Source: Eimeria necatrix
Taxonomy: Eukaryota; Apicomplexa; Conoidasida; Eucoccidiorida; Eimeriidae
Length of the DNA: 37,500 bases
Direction: 5' to 3'
Assembly: GCF_000499385.1 (NCBI RefSeq)
Contig: NW_013652116.1
Location: forward strand, 1-37,500
Part shown: piece after piece, positions 22,942 to 33,247 of the stretch
How the letters are laid out: the number at the start of each line of letters is the position of its first letter
Position numbering within the stretch: the first letter of the stretch is position 1
Position numbers and translations under genes: made by a program
Notes under the pieces: generated by a model
Told to the model about the DNA's origin: nothing
Seen by the model: only the letters and a program-made list of their open reading frames with translations
Database searches by the model: none

Positions 22942-24016
22942 TTAAGAGCTACTAGGCGCAGCGGCGTGAGGCTTCGCCGCTGCTGCTGCTGCTGGCGCTG
23001 CTGCTGCTGCTGCTGCTGCTGGCGCTGCTGCTGCTGCTGCTGGTGCTGCTGCTGCTGCTTCTGCTTCTGCTTGCTTCCGCAGCGCCTCCTGCAGCAGCAA
23101 ACGCTTCTGCTCGTCTTCTAAAGACTCCGGAGTGTCCGGATCGTCACTGTCTTCAGCTTCTTCTTCTCCGTCTTGCGTTTCTGCTGTTGCGCTGTCATCT
23201 GCTGCTCCTGCAGCAGCAAAAGCCGGTTCAAAACCCCCGAAAACCCTCTCCAAAGCCGCTTCCCCAAACCCTAAACCCTAAACCCTAAACCCTAGTAGCC
23301 CCTCAGCCAAAAGCCCCGCCCTTTTGGCCCGAAACGGAAGCCGAAACCCTGAACGCTGCACGCACGCCCCTGCGCCCACGCCCAACCCCAAACCCGAACC
23401 CCAAACCCCAAACCCTAAACCCTAAACCCTAAACCCTAAACCCTAAACCCTAGAGACCTGCGGGGGCTTTGTTCGCGGTGGTGTTCCTGGCGATTTCGGT
23501 GGCCTCTTCCACGGACTTGCCGCTGGCCAGGGCCGCGTGGAAGGCGGCGTCTTCTGCAATGCGCTGAGCCATCGACTTTTTGAAGAATTCTTGTTGAAGA
23601 AATTTCATATAAGTCTCAAATTGTTTATTTTCTTCTTCCCAGTAAGCCTCGTGGTCGTACTTGGAGGTGGCTTCGCCGCCGGGCACCCACGACTCGACGT
23701 ACTTGGGGTCGATCTGCACGGAAAGCTGCGCGATCCGGACGCTTCCGGCTCGAAAGGGCTTTCCAAAATGCTTTATTTGAATTTTAAATCATTAATTTCA
23801 TCTAATTAATTCAAAAAGCTGCTTTCTACCTCCAAAAATGACCCAGATCGCCCCCAATTCAGAAACTTGAACGCGAACTGCGCCGCCGCTCACCGCGTCA
23901 AATATCTGCTTCACTTCTTCCGGATTTGAAGTCGAAATGAATTTTATTTTCGCGGCGGTGCGCGACGGAAGAAAAGGAGAAATGCAATTCCAAAAAGTCT
24001 TAACAAACAAACACAA

Positions 24017-24057
<41 letters not shown>

Positions 24058-24315
24058 ATTGCGTGCCATCCCACAGGCACAAGCGTGCCCACAGCAGGCT
24101 TGGAAACGTCCCGGAGGGAAACGACTCGACAAATCACACAGCAGCAGCAGCAGCAGCAGCAGCACAGCAGCAGCAGCAGCAGCAGACCCTTCCTGCTCGT
24201 AGGCAGGCACGGCACACGCGTTTGCTGCACAGCAGCAAAAAGCCGCCGCCCCAGCACCACCCGCAACGAAAAAGCAGCAGCAGCAGCAGCAGCAGCCGCT
24301 GCAGCAGCCGCTGCT

Positions 24316-24348
<33 letters not shown>

Positions 24349-24503
24349 CGGACTTACGGAGAAGTACCAGGGGGTGTCCACGAGGAAAGCCGCCGCGAGC
24401 TGCTCGGCGTAGATACACTGGAAGAGCTGGACGAAGCGCAGCGCCGTCGGCAGCGAAGGCTGATTGTCATTAGAGTAATTGTTGTAGTCCAGCAGCAAAC
24501 AAA

Positions 24504-24540
<37 letters not shown>

Positions 24541-24650
24541 TCCGTGCCGCTGCTGCGACTGACACGCCCGCTCCAAAGTGTACACCAGCAGGCTTATCGC
24601 CTCCGCCCCGGACCCCTCGCTCAGCGCCGGCCTGCAGCACCGCCCACGCC

Positions 24651-24705
<55 letters not shown>

Positions 24706-25497
24706 GGTGCTGCTGCTGCTGCTGGGGGTGTTGACTGTGTGCTGGCTAGCTCGCTCTGCACTTGTTCCGCGCCTTCTATCCTAGCTAGCTAGCTAGCTAG
24801 CCAGCTAGCTAGCCAGCTAGCTAGCTAGCCATCTGCCTGGCTGCCTAGTGGTCAGCTAGCTGGCTACACACACGGCTGGCTTCCCAGCTAGCTAGCTGCT
24901 ATCGGCTCGGCGAGCTAACCAGCTAGCCGTGCCATCCACTCAACTGGCTGGCTAGCTGGGTAGCTAGCTAGCTAGCTAGCTACCCAGCTAGCTAGCCAGC
25001 TAGCCAGCTAGCCAGCTAGCTAGCTACCCAGCTAGCTACTCATCTACCCAGCCAAATGCCCAGCTAGCTAGCTAGCCACCCAGCTAGCTCCCCATCTACC
25101 CAGCCAAATGCCCAGCTAGCTAGCTAGCTAGCTAGCTAGCTAGCTAGCTAGCTAGCTAGCTAGCCACCCAGCTAGCCACCCATCTACCCAGCCAGACGCC
25201 CAGCTAGCCAGCTCGCTAGCCACCCCTCCATCTACCCCTCCATCTACCCCTCCATCTACCCCCAGCTACCCCCCAGCTAGCCAGCTAGCTAGCTAGCTAG
25301 CTAGCTGCTGACCTGACGTAGATGAGGGGGCGGCCGAGTCTGTCGAAGCCCCTGCGGTAGAGCTGCCCCTTTGCTGCTGCTGCTTTGACTTGCTGCGGCT
25401 TTATGCGCTCCGGCTGCAGCAGCCGCCGAATGGCCAGGGCCTCCTTGGCCAGCGCAAAGGCCCGCGGCACGTGCCAGTCCCGCGCCACCAGCAGCCT

Positions 25498-25536
<39 letters not shown>

Positions 25537-25648
25537 GCGGCGGGGAGGCGGCAGCAGCAGCAGCAGCAGCAGCGGCAGCAGCAGCGGGGAGGCGGCAGCA
25601 GCAGGAGTGTGGTTTTTGTTGTGGTGGTGGGAGGAGGAGGAGGAGCGA

Positions 25649-25687
<39 letters not shown>

Positions 25688-26022
25688 GGGGAAGCAGCAG
25701 CAGCAGGGGGAAGCAGCAGCAGCGGGGAAGCAGCGAGGCGGCAGACACAAGCAGCAGCAGCAAACACACAAGCAGCAGCAGCAAGGATTATGGCCAGACA
25801 GAAGCAGCAGCAGTAGCACTCCAGCAGCAGCAGCAGCAGCACTCCAGCAGCAGCAGCAGCACTCCAGCAGCAGCAGCAGCAGCACTCCAGCAGCAGCAGC
25901 AGCACTCCAGCAGCAGCAAAGATGGCAGCTTCTCAAACCACAAACAGCCTAGCCATCACCAACTATAGCTAGCCAGCTAGCTAGCCAGCTAGCTATTTGG
26001 CTAGCTAGCTGAGCCAATTCAA

Positions 26023-26090
<68 letters not shown>

Positions 26091-26278
26091 AGGCCACCTG
26101 ACGAGGTTTTGTTGGTCGTCTGCCCAGTGGACTTCAAAGCCGGTGAGGGGATAGGTCAGCTCGTGCTGCTGCTGCAGCTGCTGCTGCTGCAGCTGCTGCT
26201 GCTGCAGTTTGCGCAGTTCCTGCTCCTGCTGCTCCTTGGAGAGGGCTTGAGCGCCCTCCTGCTGCTGCCCCTTCCTCC

Positions 26279-26316
<38 letters not shown>

Positions 26317-26510
26317 AGCTCCTTCAGCTTGGCCTCCTTGAGCTTCAAAAGCCGCGCATGCTCCGCCCTTATCTTCTTCTTCAGCAAAACAATTCGCCGC
26401 TGCTGCGCTGCTGACAGTCCTGCTGCTGCAGCATGGTAGATGTTGAGGACAGGGGGGGGCCCCAAGCAGGGGGCGTCTCTGGCTCCGGGTTCTGCTGCTG
26501 CTGCGCTCAT
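22942..26510 (-). CDS. Sec14-like CRAL-TRIO phospholipid-transfer protein, six exons
   Basis: Predicted cytosolic lipid-binding/transfer protein of the Sec14 (CRAL-TRIO) family. Exons: 26098-26510, 25313-25495, 24358-24631, 23894-23998, 23458-23725, 22942-23207; all junctions are GT-AG, phases agree, 502 aa. Residues 25-110 are a charged and poly-Gln coiled-coil. About 124-170 is the CRAL-TRIO N-terminal helix region (FEVHWADDQQNLVRLLVARD). About 175-345 is the lipid-binding fold, with YRRGFDRLGRPLIYVR, LLLDYNNYS, the FVQLFQCIYAEQL / DTPWYFSTFWNCISPFLPSR block and TAAKIKFIS, then WVPGGEA. Eleven Ala (about 229-239) are inserted just before the LLLDYNNYS strand. The C-terminus is acidic, then Ala-rich. 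Start chosen at MSAAAAEPG because upstream codons are a CTG tract. The lipid ligand cannot be inferred. Exon 5 acceptor is the weakest junction. Confidence 0.9.
23208..23457 (-). repeat. Sec14-like intron 5 with telomere-like arrays
   Basis: Holds two AAACCCT arrays (plus-strand 23263-23296 and 23409-23453), both in the same orientation, so no hairpin is expected here. The donor GTCTCTAGGG abuts one array; the acceptor is CTGCAG. Confidence 0.8.
24632..25312 (-). repeat. Sec14-like intron 2: GCTAGCTA array and CTG tract
   Basis: From 24780 to 25310 the intron is nearly all GCTAGCTA tetranucleotide repeats with CCCAGCTAGC and CCATCTACCC spacers, including an unbroken run around 25110-25162. 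The 24653-24725 part is CTG triplets on the plus strand. The repeat is self-complementary, so the intron RNA could fold extensively. Confidence 0.85.
25496..26097 (-). repeat. Sec14-like intron 1: CAG tracts and GCTAGC repeats
   Basis: Consists mainly of plus-strand CAG tracts (25498-25535, 25550-25600, 25650-25920, 26023-26088) with variant units (ACTCCAGCAGCAG, about 25816-25915) and a short GCTAGC block (25964-26010). Open frames here are repeat translations. Confidence 0.8.
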
Positions 26511-26511
26511 T

Positions 26512-26554
<43 letters not shown>

Positions 26555-26950
26555 GGCGCGCCGCGTGACCAGTGGTCTGCTGCTGCTGCGTGCGCCGCGC
26601 CGCGGGGCGGAGCTGCGTGCTGCGCTCGGGAAGACAGACACACGGAGTGAAAACAAACAAAATATTAAATAAAATAACAACTTAGAAAAAGAAAATGCAA
26701 AAAGGCGGCAGGAAGAAGCTGCTTTGCAGCAGCAGGGAGCGCGGAGCAGCCGCCGCAGCGGCGCAGGGAGCGAAACGCGAAAGGCCCGGCGAATTTGAAT
26801 GATTAAAAGCAAAAATAAGATTTAATTAATCAAAATAAAGAATAATTCACTATTTTAGAAGTGTTTGTGGCTTTCCAGCGGCTCCGGCGGACCTTTTTTT
26901 GCTGCTTTCGGCGCCAGCCGAACCCGGAGCTGCACAGACACCCCACGCGC

Positions 26951-26964
26951 GGTGTACGTACACC
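26951..26964. repeat. perfect GGTGTACGTACACC palindrome
   Basis: A perfect 14-bp palindrome about 440 bp upstream of the Sec14-like start codon. Confidence 0.8.
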
Positions 26965-27132
26965 TCAGCTTCCGCCTTCGCCTCCTTTTAAAATGATTTT
27001 CCGAATTGCAAATAAAAACTCCAAACAAAAAGAAATCCAAACCCTCGCACTGACACGCCAGCCCGAACTGCTAAACCCTAAACCCTAAACCCTAAACCCT
27101 CAGCCGCAGACCTGCACAGACACCCGCGCCAG

Positions 27133-27145
27133 CTGTACGTACACC
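27133..27145. repeat. CTGTACGTACACC element
   Basis: A near-perfect copy of the palindrome family between two AAACCCT arrays. A weaker CTGCACAGACACC copy lies about 18 bp to its left. Confidence 0.6.
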
Positions 27146-27995
27146 TCAACTTTGCCCTCTCCAAAACCCTCCACTCCGCCCAATCCGCATTTCACTACTA
27201 AACTTTACTTACACAGCCTCTACCCCTTTAAACCCTAAACCCTAAACCCTAAACCCTAAACCCTAAACCCTAAACCCTAACCCCTAAACCCTACACCTAA
27301 CCGCTACACTGATCAGGAAACACAGCTGGCCCGCGCCACTTCTGGTTTCCAGGGTTTCCCTTCGGCTGCCTAAACCCTAAACCCTAAACCCTAAACCCTA
27401 AACCCTAAACCCTAAACCCTAAAGAAAACAAACGCTGACACGAAAACAGAACTTCACCGCCATTTAAACTTTAAATTTCCTTTTAATTAAATTATTTCTT
27501 TTTATTATTTCTTTTTATTTGAACAGCTGCAGCTTTTCGCAGTCATTTTTTCGTTTTTTATTTTATTTATTTATTTCTCTTTTTGTTATTTGAACTTAAT
27601 TCCATTTATTTCCTTTTTATTTATTTATTTCTTTTCCTCTTATCCAAATTTAATTCTTTTTTGTTTTCTGACTTTGCCATTTATTTCTCCTTTTGCAATT
27701 TCGCTTTGGACTTTTGTTTGCGACTTTAACATTCTTTATTTTATTCTCTTTTTGTCATTTTCTTTTTTCTTTTTTCTTTTATTTTCTTTTTAAATTTATT
27801 TATTTCGCCATTCAACTCCAATTGTTTCCTCTTTTTGTCTTATTTATTATTAATTCATTTTTAATTATTTTGCAACTTCAAAGAAGTTCTTTGTTTGCAT
27901 TTTTTGCATTTTTGCTTTTCTTTTATTTTCCATTTAATTCAACTTTCGCATATTTCAGCTGTCTTCGTTCCTCGCTGCTTTTCGCTTTTGTTTCT

Positions 27996-27999
27996 CATA

Positions 28000-28046
<47 letters not shown>

Positions 28047-28075
28047 AATAGACAAAATAATAAATAAATGATAAA
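27996..28075. repeat. (AAAT)n tetranucleotide run
   Basis: About 13 uninterrupted AAAT units followed by broken units. Confidence 0.9.
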
Positions 28076-28502
28076 TAAAGAAGTCGAAAAGTTGCGCCGC
28101 GGGGGCGGAAGTTCAGGTGTATCGACAGCTCCGCCTTGCAAAAGGCTTTTCCCGAAGTTTATTTTTTCATTTCGAATTATAAAAAAATAAATGATTTAAA
28201 TTAATTTCAAATATTTAAAAAAAATTTTAAATTATTTTCGCAATTTTACACCTCTTAATGCTTTTTGGCTCTTCTTGTTTTATTTCTAATTTCAAATGCC
28301 ACTTCACCTTGCCATAAATAAATAAATAAATAAATAAATAAATTAATTAATTAATTAATTAATTTTCAAAAGTACTTTTTGCGAATTTTGCGTCTATAGA
28401 GGCCTAAAAATAAGTTTTATTTCCAAATATACTTTTATTTTTTCTCAGATTTTCAGTTTAAAGAAGTAATTGCGCAAATTCATTCCGCATGCAGTGCTCG
28501 CG

Positions 28503-28524
28503 TTCAGGTGTACGTACACCTGAA
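28503..28524. repeat. 22-bp perfect palindrome containing GGTGTACGTACACC
   Basis: The symmetry extends four bases beyond the 14-mer on each side (TTCA on the left, TGAA on the right) and then stops. It is the longest member of the family in the window. Confidence 0.85.
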
Positions 28525-28845
28525 TGCGCAGCGCATGCGCAAAACGCCGGAATGGAATTCGCCAAAAAAAGGTTTTCAGATTAAAATAAAAGCAAAAAAG
28601 TTGGCAATTAATGAAAACTTTAATTTGAAATTAATTTAAATGCAATTTAAATGCATTTTATTTCGTTTTCCCCTTTCAATTCTTCCAATGCAGCTTTTGC
28701 TTTTGTTGAAAGTCAAATTACTTTCTCTTCAATTTCCTTTTTAATATTTGAGGAAGAGCAAATTTATTTGTTTTCGGTTTTTCTTTTTTCATAAATGTGA
28801 AGAAAAATAAATAAATGAAAAAGTACTATTTGCATGCGCGTTCGG

Positions 28846-28857
28846 GTGTACGTACAC
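28846..28857. repeat. GTGTACGTACAC palindrome
   Basis: A perfect 12-bp core in AT-rich DNA. Confidence 0.75.
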
Positions 28858-29204
28858 TGCGCGCCGACGCAGGTAACAGTGTGTGGCACACTTGCCAATT
28901 ATATTCATTTAAATATATTTATTTAATTATATTTATTTAATTACATTTATTTAATTTTATTTATTTAATTATATTTATTCGATTATATTCACTGAATTGT
29001 GTTTCTTTAGTTATATTTTTGCTTCGCAACAAAGTCCAGAAAGCTACGCCAGCGAGCTCTTTTGGGCCTATTTGTCTTGCGTCGCAGCGCTAACCCCTAA
29101 ACCCTAAACCCTAAACCCTAAACCCTAAATTCTAAATCCCAAACCCTAAACCCTAAATTCTAAACCCTAAACCCTATTCATACATGCAGTAGCTGGCAGG
29201 AGCA

Positions 29205-29433
29205 GGTGTATATACACTCAAGTCTGCACTATCCAGATAATGCATTATTAAATAAAATTAAAATATAACAATTAATTTATTTCGCATGCAAAAGACTTGT
29301 GCATGCGTGCCATTTATAATATATTACTATCTAAACTTTAACTCAGAAAGTTTTTAATTAAAAGTTTTTTATTTTTGCAAAAGGCGGTTTTGGACTTCTC
29401 CATTTCACCGCCTTTTCGGGTGTACAGACACCG
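29205..29433. repeat. two variant palindromes (GGTGTATATACACT, GGTGTACAGACACC)
   Basis: The copies at 29205-29218 and about 29419-29432 keep the GTGTA...ACAC arms and vary in the centre. Confidence 0.6.
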
Positions 29434-29540
29434 CAGTCCGCATGCGCAATTTATTATTTATTTATAATTCTTTTCGTTTGAATTCCATTATTTTTTCATT
29501 TCTATTTACTTTCAATTTGTTGCATGCATACTAATATAAT

Positions 29541-29710
29541 AATTGCATTTAATTGCATTTAATTTCATTTAATTGCATTTAATTGCATTTAATTGCATTT
29601 AATTGCAATTAATTGTTTTTAATTGTTTTTTATTTCTTCAAATTGCATTAAATTGCATTAAATGGTATTAAATTGCGTTTGATTGTTTTTATTTGCATTT
29701 AATTGTTTTT
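29541..29710. repeat. 10-bp tandem array AATTGCATTT
   Basis: About 15 imperfect units, with variants AATTTCATTT, AATTGTTTTT and AATTGCATTA. Confidence 0.8.
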
Positions 29711-29822
29711 AGTTGCTTAAAAATAATTAAAAAAATTAATTTCATTAAATTGTTTTTAATTGTTTTTATTTATTTTATTTGTAAATTTAAAATGTCCGAA
29801 TACACCGAAAGAAATTCTTCAA

Positions 29823-29836
29823 GTGTACGCGTACAC
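29823..29836. repeat. GTGTACGCGTACAC palindrome
   Basis: A perfect 14-bp palindrome in which the central spacer is lengthened by two bases relative to the common form. Confidence 0.7.
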
Positions 29837-30376
29837 CTGAATGGTTCTAAACGTTTAAACAAATTCAATTTATCTATTTATTTATTTATTTATTAATTTT
29901 ATTATTTAATTTACTAATTTTATTATTTATTTATTTATTCATTTATTTCATTTATTAACTTTACATTTAATTCACAAGACTTCTGCATGCATTTCCGCAT
30001 TTGAATTGTGAAAGTTGGTAATGGATAAACAAATAAATAAATAATTAAACAGACAATTAACAAATAATAAATAATAATTAAACAATAAATAAATAAATAA
30101 AATAATAAATAAATAAATAAATAAAATAATAAATAAATAAAATAATAAATAAATAATAAATGGATATCCTTCAAAGAAGTAGAAGCTCGGACAGAATTTA
30201 ATTTAATTTAAATTAAATTAAATTAAATTAAATTAATTTCATTTAAGTTCATTTATTTGATCTTATTTTGTTTTATTTTTTATTTTAAAAAAATAATAGC
30301 GCGGCGGCCTCGCCCGAGCCACCAAAACCTCCTTTCTACGGTTTAGGGTTTAGGGTTTAGGGTTTAGGGTTTAGAG

Positions 30377-30436
30377 CTCTGGAGGGCTGCGAGACGACGT
30401 TGAGGACCAACAGAAGGCCGGTAGACACCGCCTGCA
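30377..30436 (-). CDS. possible extra 3' exon of the membrane protein gene
   Basis: On the minus strand a good acceptor (TTGCTTTTTGCTGCAG) is followed by a frame reading AVSTGLLLVLNVVSQPSRAL. It runs into AAACCCT repeats and meets a TAA there. The segment is flanked by a TTTAGGG array on its left and an AAACCCT array on its right (plus strand), exactly like the exons at 30829-30999 and 31149-31217. A donor linking it to an upstream exon in the same frame was not found, so it may be an alternative terminal exon or no exon. Confidence 0.3.
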
Positions 30437-30586
30437 GCAAAAAGCAAAACCCTAAACCCTAAACCCTAAACCCTAAACCCTAGGGTCTGGACCCCCTAAA
30501 CCCTAAAAGCAAGGGAGTTCAATGAAAACTATGGCGTCTGCAAACTTTAGTTTCTTATTCTGGAACTAGGGTTTAGGGTTTAGGGT

Positions 30587-31490
30587 TTAGGGTTTAGGGT
30601 TTAGGGTGCTGCCAAGAAGACACATATTCCTTTGAAGCGAAAAATAAATTTGAAATAGAAAGAAAGCCAAGGAAATCGCCTCCAAACCCTAAACCCTAAA
30701 CCCTAAACCCTAAACCCTAAACCCTAAATTCAATGGGAGGACAGAAAGGAAAAAATGGCTGTTCAAAGATGCAGCACATGCTTCGAGTCCTAGGGTTTAG
30801 GGTTTAGGGTTTAGGGTTTAGGGTTTACGGCTAGCGGCACGCTGCAGATGAGGCCCAAAGGAATCAAGATGAACAGCAGCGGGAGCAGCAGCAGCAGCAG
30901 CAAACCCCCAGCAGCAACAAACCCAGCAGCAGGCAGCAGCAGCAGCGGCAGCAGCAAAACAGCTGCTGCTGCTGCAGCCCGCTGCCACCCGCTGCCGCCC
31001 TGCAAACAGCCACAAACCCTAAACCCTCAAACCTAAACCCTAAACCCTAAACCCTAGGCGCAGCGCCTCAGCCTCGAGGAGTTGAAACGGAGGAATTAGG
31101 GTTTAGGGTTTAGGGTTTAGGGTTTAGGGTTTAGCGTCTAGGGTTTACCTGCAGCAGCTCAACCAGATTACCCCAAAGCATATAAACCCCAAACCCGACA
31201 GGCAGCAGCCCGCAAAGCTGCGCACACGCAAAACCCTAAACCCTAAACCCTAAACCCTAAACCCTAAACCCTAGACACTAAGCCCCAAACCCCAAACCCT
31301 AAACCCTAAATTAGGGCTTACTGGAAACAGGCTTGCCACGAGCACGCAAAGAGTCCCTGCAACTGGCACTGCTGCTAGCAGCAAAGAGGGGACAACTGGC
31401 AGCAAGGCGCGGTGCTGCAGCAGCAGCTGCTGCAGCAGCAGCAGCAGCTGGTGCGTCTTCCCCACTGCTCCATTTACAAGCCGCCTCCAG

Positions 31491-31542
<52 letters not shown>

Positions 31543-31597
31543 GTGGGGTGGACTGATAAGACTGGCCTTGCTGTATGGCCTGAACGCATTCCCCGTC

Positions 31598-31645
<48 letters not shown>

Positions 31646-31960
31646 AGCGAGTTGGTGCTGCCTAGCCAGTGGAGAGCCCTCCTCGCTGCTTGCTGCTGCT
31701 GCTGCTGCTGCGTCTACTGCTGCAGTTGTCTCTGTTTCATCGGCTGCTGCTGTGTCTGTTTCCGTGTCTGCCTCCGTTGCTGCTGCTGCTTCTCCCGCTG
31801 CTGCTGCTGCTGCTGCTTGCCCTGCTGCAGCAGCAACTGCTGTTGCTGCTGTCGAGACTGCGGGGCTGCAGCAGCTGTCGCCCGAGTGGTGAGACAGGGG
31901 GGCCCCCTTGCCTTCTTTGCTGCCGAAGATTGCTGCTGCTGCCTCGAGAGCAGCAGCGGC

Positions 31961-31991
<31 letters not shown>

Positions 31992-32130
31992 AGCTTGAGC
32001 TGCTGCTGCTGCTGCTGCTGCTGCTGCAGTTGTGGGAGCTGTCTCTCGTCGAGTTGGCGTTGCTGCAGCTCCCTCCGCTGCTGCGGCTGCCCGCCTGCGA
32101 GCGCCTGCGGCTCCTCCCGCTGCAGCAGCC

Positions 32131-32181
<51 letters not shown>

Positions 32182-32288
32182 AGCGGGCGGGGAGCTGCGA
32201 AGGCGGGAAGTAGGAGGCGAGAGAGCCCTTGGAGGCGGGGGGCAGCACAGCAGCAGGCTCCATCGTCGGTGTGCAGCCACTTCGCACT

Positions 32289-32344
<56 letters not shown>

Positions 32345-32440
32345 GAGTTTGGCGGGGCTTGGCGGAGACGGGGGGCGCTCGTGGCTGTCCTTGGAAGCAA
32401 AAGATTTGCTCTTTTTCTTTTTTCTTTTTTGCCTTTTGCT
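30587..32440 (-). CDS. low-complexity protein with several predicted membrane helices
   Basis: Unrecognised. Exons, all phase 0: 31322-32440 (373 codons), 31149-31217 (LCGLLPVGFGVYMLWGNLVE), 30829-30999 (GGSGWQR then Leu/Ala-rich, PLLFILIPLGLICSVPLA) and probably 30587-30679 (AISLAFFLFQIYFSLQRNMC), which would end at a TAA inside a TTTAGGG array. The first exon opens with a basic stretch (SKRQKRKKKKSK), then poly-Ala, several poly-Gln runs and an Ala/Thr/Glu/Asp-rich part. Its end (LLPVVPSLLLAAVPVAGTLC) starts a series of hydrophobic segments carried on by the next exons. Donors are CCA|GTAAGC, CAG|GTAAAC and GCC|GTAAAC. The 5' end is open: the 32440 acceptor has a long pyrimidine tract, so upstream exons are likely, but an ATG at 32263 (MEPAAVLPPASKGSL) is an alternative start. 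Family not identified. Confidence 0.65.
30680..30828 (-). repeat. 149-bp intron bounded by inverted telomere-like arrays
   Basis: On the gene strand: GTAAACCCTAAACCC... (about 39 bases), a ~62-base unique centre, then TTTAGGG x6 and TTTGGAG. The arms are perfectly complementary over about 35 bases. Confidence 0.8.
31000..31148 (-). repeat. 149-bp intron bounded by inverted telomere-like arrays
   Basis: On the gene strand: GTAAACCCTAGACGCTAAACCC..., a ~38-base centre, then CTAGGGTTTAGGG... and an acceptor GTTTGCAG. It is the same length as the 30680-30828 intron but the centre is unrelated. Confidence 0.85.
31218..31321 (-). repeat. 104-bp intron with telomere-like repeats
   Basis: On the gene strand the intron opens GTAAGCCCTAATTTAGGG, so CCCTAA and TTTAGGG face each other as a small inverted repeat right at the donor. 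TTTAGGG/TTTGGGG units and a TGCGCAG acceptor follow. Confidence 0.8.
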
Positions 32441-33247
32441 CTGCAGGGGTTTAGGGGAGTTGAAAAGTGGAAAAGAAAAGAAAATAAGTTGAAGAGAAGT
32501 CGAGTTGGATGGCAAGGGCGAGGGAAGGCTGCAGAGTAAACCCTAAACCCTAAACCCTAAACCCTAAACCCTAAACCCTAGCGGCGTGCTGGGCAGACGG
32601 GATTTTTCGGCGAAGACAGACGGGCGGGAAGCGGTTTGCGCCGCGGCGGGCTCTCGCGGCTGTCTTCGTGAATAAAAAGGAAATAAAAAGTTGAATTTAA
32701 TTTAAATAATTAAAAAGTGAAGAAGACTGGGCTTTTTGGGGGAAAGAGGAAGCGACGAAGGCCTGGTGAGGCTCAGGAGCTTGCGCGCATATCCGCTCCT
32801 TCCTTCTGTTCCTTCCAGAGTCGACGCTGGAAAGAGAAAATTATTAAATTAATTAAATTGAAATAGCAAATGGAAAAGAAAAGGCGGAAAATAAACTCAT
32901 TTGTTGGATAGGGTCCTCCTGAATGGCGTTTCTGTCTCGCGCGGCGGTTGGGGGGTTGGTTGGTTGCGTCTTGGGGCTGGGGGGCTCTGCGGCAAAACTG
33001 CTCAAAACTTTCTGAGAAGTGCGAATAAAGAATTATAATTTCATTTTGAAAACAATTTATTAATTTGAACGGCAGAAGATGGAAGATCGGCTTGCGGTTT
33101 CCGCGCGGCTTGGGGTGTATAGGCAGCTCGACCTGCAAGCGACTCAAGTTCTGCCACCACTCCGTCACAATTCACGTTTTGCAACTTTGGACTTTCGGAC
33201 TTGTTTTTTTCGCGCGAAAGGCTGTTTTATTCTTTTTTTCGGAGAAA
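32441..33247. promoter_or_regulatory. divergent region between the membrane protein and coiled-coil genes
   Basis: An AAACCCT array (32538-32580) and a GGTGTATAGGCAGC element (33114-33127) lie here. About 130 bp separate that element from the plus-strand ATG at 33248. Minus-strand segments near 32590-32670, 32740-32821 and 32900-33012 have good acceptors and open frames and may be 5' exons of the minus gene, so the promoter extent is uncertain. Confidence 0.45.
32900..33012 (-). CDS. possible 5' exon of the membrane protein gene
   Basis: On the minus strand a pyrimidine-rich acceptor (TTCGCACTTCTCAG) at about 33012 opens a frame reading KVLSSFAAEPPSPKTQPTNP and continuing RDRNAIQEDPIQQ, a composition typical of coding sequence here. 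A second acceptor (TTTTCTCTTTCCAG) at about 32822 opens another short frame. Donors in between are weak and I could not join them in one frame. Confidence 0.25.

Larger units (their letters stand above)
26511..30586. other. intergenic, AT-rich, with telomere-like arrays and palindromes
   Basis: No gene recognised. Contents: a CTG tract (26512-26553), AAACCCT arrays (27069-27103, 27231-27297, 27369-27423, 29096-29175), a long T-rich tract with TTTATTTC words (27480-27975), AAAT runs (27996-28075, 28312-28345, 30060-30165), a 10-bp AATTGCATTT array (29541-29700), and many copies of the GTGTACGTACAC palindrome family. Local open frames are AT-rich simple-sequence translations. Segments 30375-30435 and 30500-30565 may be exons of the next gene. 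Confidence 0.6.

Noticed and set aside
25297..25968. Opposing 190-210-codon ORFs over the CAG tracts
   Set aside because: Only the minus-strand part 25313-25495 is an exon (Sec14-like exon 2); the rest is intron repeat.
29935..30174. Hydrophobic Tyr/Ile/Leu ORF on the minus strand
   Set aside because: It is a translation of AAAT/AATA simple sequence, with no other support.
31412..32539. 375-codon plus-strand ORF opposite the membrane protein exon
   Set aside because: It is the antisense of poly-Gln and poly-Ala codons (poly-Leu, poly-Cys). The minus frame has the non-repeat, protein-like segments and splice sites.
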